Shown: positions 18,977-31,064 of the stretch, one piece after another
Position numbering within the stretch: position 1 is the first letter of the stretch
How the letters are laid out: every line of letters begins with the position of its first letter
NCBI GenBank assembly: GCA_031769625.1
Contig: JAUIMM010000017.1
Location: 2,470,501-2,534,500 of the forward strand
Reading direction: 5' to 3'
Length of the DNA: 64,000 nt
Source: Taudactylus pleione
Lineage: Eukaryota; Chordata; Amphibia; Anura; Myobatrachidae
Translations under genes and position numbers: made by a program
Notes under the pieces: model-generated
What the model was told of the DNA's origin: nothing
Databases searched by the model: none
Seen by the model: only the letters and a program-made list of their open reading frames with translations

Positions 18977-20536
18977 CTCCTCACATATCCAAGCTGCAAC
19001 CATTTTCTTGTAGCACAGTCTCCTTATTCTCCCCAGTGTTTCTTCCATGGTGGGCAGATAGTGATGACATCATCACTGTGTTGCGCACACCCAGCCTGCC
19101 CTCAGGGAGAGTGCTAGACTCTTCAGGGTGTCAGAGAGATCACCACTATTTCTGTGAGTCTCACTAACATTCATGGAAAGTCACCAAGTAGGTTTTAGAC
19201 TGCTGGATGAATTTATGCCTTTTGATATGTTGATTCATATGACTTCTGGAAATGAAAGGGTTTTGAGGTCCATTCTTTTATTTAAAAAATCTTAACATTA
19301 AAAAAAACATTTGGCAGGGCTGTTGTCTGTTATACGTAGCATTGTTCTTTGATTTGTTACTGTTAGTTATACGCAAGATATCATATAATACACAAGATAT
19401 AAGTGGTCAAATACACAAGATTAACAGATAATTCTGAAGTCATTTACTGCATGTGTAGAAATATATTTTTATTTAGAGCAGCATTGCCCAGAGATTTGGG
19501 AACTGAAAGCATCGATGACAGTTTGCAAATAAGCAATTTAGGATTGGAGCCATTGACATTCCTGCGTTGTATTACTGATGTTGTGATTAAAAAAAGGCCC
19601 TTTTCTATTTGTGCAAAGCAGAATAGTTATTTTAAAGGATCTCCTTGTGCTAATTTGGCACTGGAAAATGTCACCACTCACATTCTCAGCAGCTCACTCT
19701 CTAAAATAGAAGCCCCCTGGTGGTTTATATTACAGGGAACATGCTTTCTAAAGCTGGCTGTTGAGATACCTGTTGTGCATGAGCAATGGCATGTTCTCTG
19801 GCCTGGCATAACATCAAGGCCTTCCATTTGTCCTTGGGATCAACATGTTCAGGCCATACATCACATCTGAGGAGCCTGTGATTCCCACTGGCAGCAGCCT
19901 GTACCAGCAATTAAGCTGCTTTAAGTTATCTTGCTAATGAGCAGGTTGCAACAGTTTTAGAGAGCAGTGTACACAAAGCTTTGGGAGACTAGGGAGCATC
20001 ATATAATAAGCAAGGAATGACAAGCTGTAAATTGAAGAAAGCAATGTCACTAGAGACTGATCCCTGGTATAAGAGCACATGTATAAAGAGAAGTTAAATA
20101 TACAACTTGAATAGAAATAGATAAGCAATTGTTTTAAGGTGCATTTCAGAAGGGGTAGATCACCTTTTTGCTACAATTTTTCATCTTGTACAGGTCAATG
20201 TGTCTCCACTTTTAAATAGCATGGGGTAGAACATCCTTAATGTCATGTCCCTGGATTTTAGACCCTCTTTTCTCAACTGGTGTTGCCTATTCACTGGCTG
20301 ACATATCTCTGCTTGTCAGTCAATTCCGGATTTCCCACTTGCTGCAGTCTAGGGCTACATGTGTGCCCCCATCTTGCCTGAGGTCAGCTGACACCATTGC
20401 AGCCATTCACAGATACTTTCTTTTCACATGACGCCAGTGTCCAGTCCTGGTGCAGAGTGCCCTATATATTATAAACCTTTTCCAGACACCTGTGCTTTGC
20501 CAGTTCAAATAGTCTTATTGGCTCCTATACCTACTG
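18977..20536. other. Unassigned intronic sequence
   Basis: I see no transposon ends, exons with convincing splice sites, or RNA genes. The 155-codon open frame from 19403 has no recognisable domain. Confidence 0.45.
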
Positions 20537-20970
20537 TACATCTCTTGCAATTTCCATACTTCAAGCATCCACAGCTCCATTCTGCAAAGCACTGCAGCTT
20601 TAACTTGTAATCTATTGTAGTCTCCACACTAAAAGCATCCACAGCTTAATTCTGCGAAGCACTGCAGCAACAACCTGCAATCTCTTGTAGTTTCCACACT
20701 AAAAGCATCCACAGCTTAATTCTGCAAAGCACTGCAGCTCCAATCGGCAATCTCTTGTAGTTTCCACTTTCCACACTTCAAGCATCCACAACTCCATGCT
20801 GCAAAGCACTGCAGCTCCAACCTGCAATCTTTTGTAGTTTCCTCACTACATGCATCCACAGCTCCATTCTGTAAAGCACTGCAGCTCTTCAATCTTTTGT
20901 AGTTTCCTCACTACACGCATCCACAGCTCCATTCTACAAAGCACTGCAGGTCTAACCTGCAATCACTGGT
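20537..20970. repeat. About 66-bp minisatellite, six units
   Basis: Units contain AGCATCCACAGCT(C/T)(C/A)ATTC, TGCAAAGCACTGCAGC, CAACCTGCAATC and TTGTAGTTTCC. Copies differ by substitutions and small indels. The gradual divergence and the absence of unique spacers rule out a CRISPR array. Confidence 0.92.
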
Positions 20971-21486
20971 CCTAGCCCTGTTACCATATGCTATACTGGT
21001 TCCAGCCCAGTTGCCTTATGTTAGTTATCTCCTAGGACTCACACCTTGCTATTTCCTATCACGTGAGTCCTTATTCCATGTGAAGGAGCTTACTCAAGCC
21101 ACCTAGTTTTCTTCATATACTGTAGCCTCCAAACCAGCTCCTACTGAGAACTCCTTAGTCCTGACACTCTATAACCTAGTAGAGCATAGGAATTATTATT
21201 ATTATTTTTAGGCAGCACTTAGCAATAAATGGAAATATTAATTGTCTAAACTAACAAAACTGCAAGCAGTACAATGTAACACTTTCAATGCAATCAGCCA
21301 TTTGCTCCCACACACTGGAAACAGTCAAAAATGTCAATCAGACAAGTTAGTTAAATCAAACAGTTTCAAGCAAACGTATCTGAATGACTGTTTTCGGGTG
21401 ATTTCTAGAGTCTGAAAGCTAATGACTGATTGGCATTTGCTCCCATACATTACCAGATTTTCATTTCAACCAGTGAAATGGTTGGT
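20971..21486. other. Unassigned intronic sequence
   Basis: Contains a short ATT run (21193-21209) and GATTGGCATTTGCTCCCA-type partial repeats. Nothing else recognised. Confidence 0.4.
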
Positions 21487-21488
21487 TG

Positions 21489-21935
21489 CAGTGGCGGATT
21501 TTACCTAGAGGCTTCAGCCCTCCCCCTCCCCCCAGTAAAATCCGCTACCTTAGTGACCGGACTGGGACCAGTATAGCAGTGAGCCAGTTGCAATGGAAGC
21601 GCTACCTGCTAGTCACACAGAGAACAGGCAGTCCCAGGGGGAGGTGTTTTCTCCCTCTGGGACTGCCAATCCAGACTGCAATTAGCAGAGAGTGTGTTTC
21701 CAATGGGAAGCCGCTTCTCTACCCTTCAGGAAGCCCTTCCAGGCTTCTAGGGTCTGCAGTCGAATAAGTTACTTGCATGTGCAGTGCCACCGCCGCTTGT
21801 GCACATGTGCCGGTTCTGGAGTCTGACAGATCCATTGCTCAGGTGCTGGGACCTGTGTCTCCCCTTCTCCTTTGGCAGCATCAGCCCAATCTCATCCAAG
21901 AGGGTAGGAATCGCTGCTGTTGTTTGGTTGGAAGC
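21489..21935. mobile_element. hAT-like relic (CAGTGGCGGATTTTACC end)
   Basis: Only the left terminus is clear. GGCAGTCCCAGGGGGAG (21628-21644) forms a near-perfect hairpin with 21651-21667. The right end is probably destroyed by the adjacent element. Confidence 0.45.
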
Positions 21936-21939
21936 ATAG

Positions 21940-23450
21940 GGGTATATTTATCAAAGTTAGTTTTTACTTTCGTTTTGATATTTGATTTAGTTCACCTCAA
22001 ATTGAATCAAAACGAATGTTCAAATAAAATCAATTTTAGAAGCATTTTCTAAATCGAAATCAATTTGGTTCAATTTTGAACAGTGATTTGATGTCCCTTT
22101 TGCGTGTTCATGTACAAATCGAACACCAAGTCTCACTTCAAAACAAACTTCTAGGCCCCAAATAAATAGAACTGCTTCATGGTGGGAGCCATTCATTGGC
22201 TGAGAGGTGGGGGCTGACCTCTCTCAGCCAATGAATGCTCAGACACGGCCCTAAAAAGGGAAGAGACGCATCTGAGCTCTTTGTTCGGGAGGTAACAACC
22301 ATCATGGTTGTTACCTGTTGTGTTGGATGGTTTTTGCATTTTTTTATTTTACGAAAACCTAGGATGCCTACAGGGAGAAGGGGACCAGTCTAGGTAATGT
22401 AGATGAGTATGTGTGAGTGTGTATGTAATACAATTATACTGTCACGGTGTGTGTGTATTGTGTTTATTTAAACATTTCTTTACAGGTGAACTACAGATAC
22501 CGCCGGGCCCTTAATGGCCTGCATGCTGGTACTTGTTGTTCTATAAGTACCAGCATGTGAGGGAGGCTTGCAGTTCTACTCGTAAAGACAATGTTTACAC
22601 TTTTCTAGTTTTACACTACACTTACACTATCAACCCGCCACCCACCGCACACAGGTGGTGGGGATAGACCCAGGCTATCAGCCTAGGACTGGGGTGCCCT
22701 GGAGAGGGGGACCTCTTTATTGGTGGGGGTCGCCAACTCCCCAGGGATCCCCGGCCTTGGCTGACTAGTGGTCAGGAGTAAGGAGTAATGTTTCGGCTGG
22801 GGAACCTGGCGATACGGTTTCCCTGGCTGTAACATTATTCCCCCTGCTAGAAAGGGTCCGGTGCTGGTTGTGGGAATTACAGGGGAACCCTACGCATTTT
22901 TTCCCCTGTAATTCCAGAACCAGGACCGGATCTGAGGCGGGTGATAGTTGTGCTAAGTACAGGGGAGCCCTACGCATTTTTTTCCCTGTACTTACACAAC
23001 CAGGACTGGCTATGAAAAGTCCGGGGCTGGTTGTATATTTAGGGGGGGACCCCACATTATTTTTTTAAAATAAATTAACACTTAACAAGCATTTTACACT
23101 AAGATACATGCATGCATCTCAATGATGTATGTATGTATCTGTGTCAATCTGACCTGCTAATGCTAAAATCGAAAGCATAAAGCAGGTCTATTCATTTGGG
23201 GATTTGAAGTTCGATTTTGTGTTCGATCTCAAATCGAATAATAGTAAATAAGGGATTTGTGTGTTGGTCTATGTAAAAGTACCAATGTTTTTCCGATGTT
23301 CGATTTTGAGTGGGATTTGAGTGAAATTCGGTTTTATGTTCGATTTGACATTCGATTTTACCTTTAGTAAATCTCCAAATGCAAAATTGAATGAAAATCG
23401 AATGTCAAATCACACTAAAATCAAAATCGAACAATAGTAAATATACCCCC
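21940..23450. mobile_element. 1.5-kb non-autonomous element with 3-bp TSD
   Basis: GGGTATATTTATCAAAG at the left is mirrored by AGTAAATATACCCCC at the right, with TAG on both sides (21937-21939, 23451-23453). The subterminal parts are rich in TCGATTTTGATTTGA-type motifs. The core holds successive hairpins, including one around GGTAACAACCATCATGGTTG (from 22290) and those at 22857-23000. GGG-type ends and 3-bp TSDs suggest PIF/Harbinger. Much of the core is shared, inverted, with 55440-56020. Confidence 0.78.
22857..23000. repeat. Two successive hairpins with the same loop
   Basis: Hairpin 1 (22857-22930) and hairpin 2 (22948-23000) have different stems (GGAATTACAGGGG and GCTAAGTACAGGG on their left arms) but share the loop core CCCTACGCATTTTTT. 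Related hairpins occur at 55445-55712 and 56563-56714. Confidence 0.8.
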
Positions 23451-23473
23451 TAGTCTTAGATTTGTGGCCAGCT

Positions 23474-24046
23474 TTAGGTATATATTTATAAATCAGTTAT
23501 ATTACTACCCTTAAAATGTGTTTAAACTGCTGCTTCCACATGTTTGAGTGCAGTATTAAGGATCCCTTAAAAGGACCAATTAGGAAACCAGGAGATATTG
23601 GAGATATATTCTGCTTTCCGTCCACCAGGTCCCGCAGCAACTGTCCCCGTAGCTGCCTTTGGGGATGATACTTGCTATTGATCTTGTTTGCGTGGACTAA
23701 CGTTATCTTCAGATGGTGTTAGCCCATTGTCTGCAATGGGGCAGCCCTACTGGAGAGGGATCTTGCAGGAGGTGCCGCTGCGCATCATGGCTCCACATTG
23801 TGCATGCGCAGCTGGAAAGCCATGCATGTGCAGTAGCCGCTCTGGGGTCCGTAGGTAGAAGTACAGTGATTGTGGATGCAATCGCTTTACTTCTTCCTGA
23901 TCGCCAGGACAGATTCATAATGGAGCCATGTCCTGGCAATTTTTATTAATACATTTAAACAAATAGAGAGCCCTTACTACTGCAGTATCTGCCAATAAGG
24001 ATACCTAATTTTTAGGGGTTTGCCACAATTTATCATATATATGCCC
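23474..24046. mobile_element. Probable MITE with GGTATATATTTA-type ends
   Basis: GGTATATATTTATAAATC at the left and TTTATCATATATATGCCCC at the right are imperfect inverted repeats, like those of the element at 21940. The interior has no coding capacity. Confidence 0.5.
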
Positions 24047-24297
24047 CTTAGATTCTTAACTTACCCACTCCATACAGATGCATTCCTAGTGAACACTCAT
24101 AGGTACACTGCTTCCAGTAGTAAATTCTGTATGCACCATGGCTGATCGACTACATATTACATATGTATTAAAGCAATTTTTTATATATGTTATCACATGT
24201 GTTATTACCATTTTGATGATGCAAATAGAGGATAAAACTATTTTCCAGTGAATGTATGAGGTGAAACCACACCACTACTTCAACACATTTGTAGCTT

Positions 24298-24537
24298 CAG
24301 TGGCGTATCTTGGTGCAGTGCTCATGGGCCCCTGGATCCAGAGAGGCCCACAATGCACACCCTGCACCCATTTAGAATACTTACATCTCTAGAGTCCCAC
24401 GTCGGTGCTGCACAAATCACTATGAAAATGTTGTGGCTGCCATTTACCTGGAGATTTGCGCAAGTGCAGTACAGAAATCACTTAAACGCTTATGTAAAGG
24501 TCTGTGCCCACATAGACCTGAATACTTGCCTGTTTTC

Positions 24538-24572
<35 letters not shown>

Positions 24573-24573
24573 G
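24298..24573. mobile_element. Truncated hAT-like MITE ending in (ATA)n
   Basis: It begins CAGTGGCGTATCTTGGTGCA and shares CACACCCTGCAC..TCCCACGTCGG with the element at 18544. A perfect ATA microsatellite at about 24538-24571 replaces the right end. Confidence 0.6.
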
Positions 24574-24658
24574 AATAAAACAGTCTCAAAAGAGAATAAT
24601 TGATTATCAAAGTTTTAACAAGTAAAGTGTTTCTCCATTCCATTACCTATCTGACATT

Positions 24659-24993
24659 GGGGGAGATGTACTAAACTCTGGAAAGTAATAAATTGGAGAG
24701 TAATAAACTACCAACCAATCAGCTCCTAACTGTCATTCTTCAAACACAGAGGTCTATTTACTAAGCCTTGGATGGAGATAAAGTACCAACCAACCAGCTT
24801 CTAACTGTCATTTTGCAAACACAGCCTGTGACATGGCAGTTAGCAGCTGATTGGCTGGTACTTTATCTCTGTTCACTTTATCTCCATCCATGGCTTAGTA
24901 AATAGAACCCGCAGCCTGTAACATTTAGGAGCAGAATGGCTGGTAGTTTCTCTCTCTCCGATTTATCACTTCCCAGAGCTTAGTACATCTCCC
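24659..24993. mobile_element. Foldback MITE split by a related nested MITE
   Basis: GGGGGAGATGTACTAAACTC is mirrored by GAGCTTAGTACATCTCCC. It is interrupted by 24751-24909, itself a foldback (GGTCTATTTACTAAGCC mirrored by GGCTTAGTAAATAGAACC). Both contain AACCAATCAGCT-type inner arms. Related copies lie at about 29540-29630, 58375-58470 and 59781-59959. Confidence 0.8.
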
Positions 24994-25234
24994 TTAAAGT
25001 TGTATTGGCACTATTCGCCATGGCATGCAAAGCACACAGGGCCACATAGTGGGGCTGACTCTGAGTCTGACATAAAGTGGCAATGTATGTGTGATGCCGC
25101 GGAAGGCAGATTTACTATATTATGCTAATATGAGTGTCTGTAGGGATAATGCAACAAACTGTTAGCAGATTCGGGCCAAAAGTGTTTACTCTGTATTGCT
25201 ACAGTAGCAAAATATCTATTTTATTGACCAGTGT

Positions 25235-25780
25235 GCCTGTTTCAGAGCCAGACGCTCTGACCAGAGCGCTCGCTCTGAATCAGTGCCCTCCTACCTAAAA
25301 ATGGAGCGGCCTCCTGGCCGCTCACATAGCTGTGGGTGACCACCCACAGCATATGCGAGCGGCCAAAAAGATGGTCGCGATGGTCAAGACCATCGCGACC
25401 ATCGGGCTTGCGACGAGACCCTGCGGTAGGGTCACGGTGACCGCAAGCCCTGGAGTGATTTTGGCTCTATCAGAGCCAAAATCACTCCCACTGACATCAC
25501 TAGTGATGTCAGTGGGGCTGGACCCAGACGGTAGGCGTTCCAATGGGAACGCCTCCGTCTGGCAGCCACGCCCCCGGCACGCCCACCAAAGGGGGCGTGC
25601 TGTCACTCACCATCGACAGCACGCCCCCTTTGGTGCGAGACCCGGAGCGACAGCTTGGCTATCGCTGTCCGGGTCTCGCGCATGCGCACAACGGAGCTCC
25701 CTCCGTCATGCGCATGAGCATTGGGGTAACATCGACCCGCTTGCGAGCATCCTGCGCTCGCGAGCAGGTCTGAATGACCC
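25235..25780 (+). mobile_element. Hairpin-chain element, copy 1 (12 consecutive hairpins)
   Basis: The element is flanked by CCAGTGT (25228-25234, 25781-25787) and consists almost wholly of consecutive perfect or near-perfect hairpins. They lie at 25241-25279, 25304-25323, 25329-25350, 25370-25403, 25404-25450, 25452-25488, 25488-25515, 25524-25562, 25584-25635, 25635-25679, 25681-25716 and 25734-25770. Stems reach 16-21 bp; the one at 25584 has 21 bp. It is GC-rich and non-coding. The ends (GCCTGTTTCAGAGCC and GGTCTGAATGACCC) are weakly inverted. Related copies are at 27271 and 62722. The transposon class is unknown. Confidence 0.85.
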
Positions 25781-25787
25781 CCAGTGT

Positions 25788-27270
25788 TCCATAAGTTTCC
25801 CAGACAGGACTGGAAGCCTCCAATTTTTATTCATTCACAGACTATGATCTGGAATGAAGCACGCTGTTAGATTCTATACTGTGTGATCATTGATTTGAAT
25901 CTGTGCATTCAGACATCTCCACCTGTCTTGTAACCAAAGATGATCACAAGAGATATGCTTACTTACAGGCGTTACAGTGTTCTCTTGTCTTTCTATTCTA
26001 AGCAAGCCAGACTCGTCACATGTATCTGCTCTCGCGTCTCTACAAAATGGGAACTCAATTAATCTTATCTCCCATTTCAAGGCAGAGATAAGGGAGACTC
26101 TCTATAACCTACCCAGGGAGCATGAAATCAAACGATAGAATCATTCTAACAATTGCAGTGTGCAGCGCCCACAATATATAATAAAATGCAGTCATTAGTA
26201 AGCAGAGCCATTACCCGCTGAGAACATAGGATCTCTCTTATCGTACGCACAGTATGAGCTTGGCCTCCTGGGAGCTGAAATCCCCATGCAGTGATAATGA
26301 ATCACTCAGATTCTCCACCAAAGTCCACTTGGGAAGATTTAGGAAAAGACATAAAAAATTTGTTCAAAATAATTAGAGCTGGTTTCTTGTTTACTTACCT
26401 AGCGACAACATGTAAATATTGGGATAATGAGCACCCGTGATAGCAATTTACCCATCGCCAAGTAGGATAGGGCTCTGCTGTTTTTCAACTAATAAAAATC
26501 ATTCCTTCTCATGAAATCATTTGTAGTTTGGAGAGTTTTGCAGCCGCTCGGGAGAAAAGTAATTTACAGTATAAGTGAGGATGACGCGTCTGAGGTCACA
26601 TTATGCATTTCTGTGTAAATATACATTAATATCAGACATATCTATGGGTGTAAGAGTCATAATTATATTTAATGAGCCCAGGGAGAGAAATCTCATTTGG
26701 AATGCAGACCTATTAAACATTTCTGTTGACAGGTTTGTAGGGGATAAAAAAAATCTATAACCGGTGCTAGCAAATAATGGTTTTAAAAGAAAATGAAGTT
26801 TAGAGTAGATGCGATAAATAGTTTGTTAATGATACAGAAGATTGGTGCTTGTTAGACACTGTAAGGGTATTGTTATCAGCGGCTACTATGAAGTGCTTCC
26901 ATATTCTGAGATATTACAAATTGGTAATATGGCAGCAGCATTTATCATCAGCCATGTCTTACCATTTATTGCAGAACAGAGTTTTTATTCCCATTAAAGT
27001 CTATCTTGTGCTGTCATAAATTGTGACTTTCCTATAAAAACTGGGAGTGATAAGTATAATAACAAGCATTGACATAGCGAAGGAGCCTAAGTGCTCAATT
27101 TTAGCTGTACTGAAAGCACCATGGCTACAGCACCCAGTCCCATACCCCTAATAACACTTGTCAAATAAACAACAACAAAAAAGTCATAAATGTCACAGCG
27201 TACACCTTTTCCTATCGATTTTTTTTTTTTGCTTTGCTTTCTCAGTATTTGCTTTGTATAGTGATTGGCA
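25788..27270. other. Intronic sequence free of recognisable repeats
   Basis: No transposon ends or tandem repeats seen. The part at 25880-26400 is compositionally balanced and complex and could include a conserved non-coding element; there is no direct evidence. Confidence 0.4.
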
Positions 27271-27631
27271 TGATTGAGACCCGCTCGCAAGCGGGTCGAT
27301 GGTCCCCCACTGCGCATGCGCACGCCGGGGGACCACGCCTGCCGTTTGTGGGCGGTCCTACTGACATCACTTGTGATGTCAGTAGGTGGACTTCCTGCTC
27401 TATTAGAGCAGGAAGTCCACTGGGGCTTGCGGCCATGAGACCCTACCACAAGGGTCTCATCACAAGCCCGATGGTCTTGAACATCGCGACCATCACCTGG
27501 CCACTCGCATAAGCTGTGGGTGGTCACCCACAGCTATATGAGCGGACAGGAGGCCGTCTTTAAAAAAAAAAAAAAGGGACGCACTGATTCAGAGCGAGCG
27601 CTCTCAAAGAGCGTCCGGCTCTGAATCAGGC
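27271..27631 (-). mobile_element. Hairpin-chain element, copy 2 (reverse, shortened)
   Basis: It holds the same hairpin series as copy 1 in inverted order, with some hairpins deleted. Clear members are 27357-27386 (equivalent to copy 1 25488-25515), 27386-27420 (equivalent to 25452-25488) and the GCTGTGGGTG hairpin near 27513-27536. The 16-bp stem at 27386-27401/27405-27420 is perfect although its sequence differs at about 7 of 16 positions from copy 1. No clean TSD found. Confidence 0.82.
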
Positions 27632-28149
27632 CCACTGTTCTCTAATTTTCTGCCTCCCTATTTGCCTTCGCTAATTAGTCTAAAACTAGAGCGTTATTGT
27701 TGTTTTTGGGTGGGGAAAGATCTGCATTCTAAGTTTTCCACATATACATCAAAAATACATGCTCATACATCTATGTACATTTTTGCATATTGTTGCACCA
27801 GTAGAAGATACAGTATGCCTCTTTAAAAGTATACACGAATATCTGTGTCAAAATTATGTGAACACTGGTGCTGGGGGGCTGGTGCAATGATGATGATGCC
27901 AGTCTAGTTGATCTCCCCCCTACAGCTTCTAGTACTTCATTTAAAGTTTTGGCTACATTATATTTATTTATTAGTCGCAAGATAGGTTAGGGTTGCTTTC
28001 TCCTGTGGTAAACGGCAGCACCTTGCATGCAGCCAATTAGTAGCACACCACACCAAACCAGGGCGTTATTACAAGTACCCACAGCTGGTTTTATTTTAGA
28101 GCACAAAATGCACAAAACATAATATATCCTAGCCTATCCAGCTCTAACT

Positions 28150-28480
28150 CTAACATGTTCGATTTGGATTTTTGAATGATTTGACATTTGATTTTTCATT
28201 CAATGTTACATTTGGATATTTACTAAAGGCAAGATCGAATATCAAATCGAACATAAAACCGAATCCCACTCAAATCCCACTTCAAATCAAACATCGGAAA
28301 AAAATTGGTACTTTTAAACAGACCAACATATAAATCCCACATTTACTAAGATTTGAATTGAAAAGGAACACCAAATCGAACTTAAAAACGAACCTAAAAT
28401 CCCCAAAATAATAGACCTGCTTCATGCTTGCAATTTTAGCATGAGCAGATATGAATGACACAGATGCATGGACAGATCAA
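28150..28480 (-). mobile_element. Fragment of the 21940-type element, reverse orientation
   Basis: CAAATCGAACATAAAACCGA and the CTTGCAATTTTAGCATGAGC region are reverse complements, with changes, of about 23140-23430. Termini are not preserved. Confidence 0.65.
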
Positions 28481-29539
28481 TGAGAATGTCCAGGAGACTC
28501 CTGCAATATTGGAATATCTTCCAGACTCTGGGGCAGACCAACTAAAACTGCATCTATACTGTGACTACTGTACTACAGGAAAAGGGTCATGGTTATCCAT
28601 AAATGGGACAGGCTTTGATATATATGTATTAATCCATATTGCACATAGTTTACAATGAGTGGGTGCAGGGTTTGTGGTGTGGGTCCCCCTGGACCCAGGG
28701 TCCCATTAGCACACATGCCTTGCACCCATTATAGAACCGCCAAAGGTTACAATGTAAATTGAAGGGCTCACTCTGAGTAAATCAGTATTTGTTGCATTAG
28801 CATTATAAATCATGTGATCCCCTAATAAGTCATATCACTAATACATTTGCTACATGGTACAGTCACCATCCTCTTAACTCATACTTGCCTACTCTCCCGC
28901 TACAGACAAGAGATTCACAAAAATCTTGGGGGTGCTCACGGCATCCAGGAAAAGTGGGCAAATCTTCTGAAGCCAGCTGCCACCCGCCCATAGCTGCTTA
29001 CTTACCGGTTGAAGTGTGCCGTCCAGGTGGCAGGTGACACTATTCACAATGAAACATGTTATAGTACAATCCTCACTGTGCAATGCCGGTAATCGAGGCG
29101 TGGTAATCGAGGTAATCGAGGCAATTGAGGCGTGGCCACAATTATACGATCACGCTGCCACACCCCCACACTGCCTCATATGCTGCGCCATGCTTCTCAT
29201 ACCACCCCCTATGTTGCCCCATACCACCCGCACCAGCCCTCGATGTGCTGACCTGGCTGCCCACCCCTAGATGGTGCAGCCATAAAGTCGGCAACTATGT
29301 CGTAATGCCTCTCTTATCTCCTTCATTCTACAAAAATTGTCTCCTTCCCTTCAAAGTGTTTACCCCATCCTTATAGAATGTAAGGTCTACGGTAGGGTCC
29401 TCTTCCCTCTTGTTCTTCACTTTTGTCACTTTTATTGGTAAAGCCTTTGATGTTATTAGGTGTCAGCAGTGTGTGATAGTAGTTAGTCCACACGGCAGAT
29501 AACTTAACCAGGGAGTTTGGTGAGATATCAACCTTGGAG

Positions 29540-29990
29540 AGAGATAAAGAACCAACCCAATCAACTCCTGTCATTTTTCAACCACAGCCTGTAAAGTGAC
29601 AATTAGAAGCTGATTGGTTGGTACTTTGGGCGAGATTCATCAAATGCAAAAATACAGTCAAACTTACCCGCCTTTCGCATATGTATCAAACTCTGGAAAG
29701 CAAAACTTTCCAGAGCTTGGTCCCAGTAGGCAACGAAATTACAGATGGCATTGCCTAATAGCAGACTATGGGCTTCTTTTCTGATAGGGATCCAATAGGA
29801 TCCCTCCTAGGGTCTCCGCCCCTCGCGCATGCGCTGATGGCCACACATGCTCAGAAGGATACCAGGGGGACTACTGGGTAATAAACCTGGAAGTCCCCAC
29901 ACTGCAAAGGACAGCTCTTATCAGAAGAGCTGTCCTTTGCTTAAATGTTCATGCATATGGCGTTACTAAATGCCGATACACATGCGATCA
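29540..29990. repeat. Adjacent MITE remnants
   Basis: 29540-29630 carries the AACCAATCAACTCCTGTCAT foldback motif. 29634-29990 shares GAGCTT..GTCCCAGT, GGCATTGCCTAATAG and the AAAGGACAGCTCT hairpin (29904-29940) with the element at 53789-54089. Confidence 0.6.
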
Positions 29991-30116
29991 GTGGTGGATA
30001 GCATTGCATCCAAAATGTGATGCTTGCTGCATTCCGCCCTTTATCTCTCTCCAAGGTTTGATACTGTACATCTCCACCTATGTTTATCAACAGGCTGAAA
30101 GCAGGTGCAGAATAAA

Positions 30117-30360
30117 GCTGGGTACACACCTATACAATGGTCGGGATGTTCTTTTGATTTTGACCCGTTCATGCGATAACAGAAGAAAACTGGTAGAATC
30201 AAAGGATCGGACCAAAAGTGCGGTGTGTACACACCTTCCACTGTTCTTGCGATTCTACACCAGTTGCAGAGCCGCCTCTGTGGGTGGTACAAATTTCTTT
30301 TGATATTTTGGCAGTTGGGGAATCGAAGGACGGCAGTGTGATTGTATAGCTGTGTCATGT
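30117..30360. mobile_element. Possible TTAA-type MITE relic
   Basis: AAAGCTGGGTACACACCTAT resembles the left ends of TTAA-type MITEs in the window, with an internal GTGTGTACACACC. The right end is not clear. Confidence 0.35.
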
Positions 30361-31056
30361 CAGCACTGTGATCGGGTCTTCAGATCAGGAGTGAAGTCGA
30401 TCGAACCATCGCAGGGTTAAACAGTATGCAACAGGTATACAGGTGTCTCCAGGTGCAGCCATGGAAGTATGGGGTTAATGCCGGATGCAGTTGTACTAAG
30501 TGGTCCCAGTGGAGTATATAATATATAGTTAGTGGTGGTGACACAATGGAGGTGATGCAGAGGCGGACGCAGTTAAAGTGCTAATATTTTTAAATATATG
30601 GAACAAAATTGGAGCAAAGAAATTATACACCTATGAGTCTGAGGTCAAGCATTAGCAATTATTTAAAGATATTCTAATTGATAATATTCTGAAATATATT
30701 TTACAAAATGCACATGTACCGTATCCACATACACCTAACCTCAAATTGTGCCAAAAGGCCCGCTTGGCGCACCTGGCATCCCAATGCACAGTTTTAAGCA
30801 AAATATGTGTCTTATACGCAAAACTAATGCACCAAAATTACAATCCATAGGTATCCTGTACACCGATGCTGGCATTCCATGTAGTTGCTGTGTGTGACTC
30901 AAACGTTAACCTGGGTAAAAAAGCAAAAGACTGAGGAATGATACAAGTGAGCATCGACCACGCATCGTCATGCTTAATCTGAGACTTTATACTAATTCCT
31001 TTGGGACAAAAATACTTATCCTAAGTGTCTAATACACTAAAGTCTAAATGACTTTG
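30361..31056. other. Unassigned intronic sequence
   Basis: No exon, repeat array or transposon terminus recognised. Confidence 0.4.
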
Positions 31057-31064
31057 GATGCAGC

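Noticed and set aside
20537..20970. Regular repeats resembling a CRISPR array
   Set aside because: Whole 66-bp units are repeated with gradual divergence and there are no unique spacers or cas genes; this is a eukaryotic minisatellite.
25332..25847. 171-codon open frame
   Set aside because: It crosses the whole hairpin-chain element. GC-rich palindromes give stop-poor frames on both strands, and no domain is recognisable.
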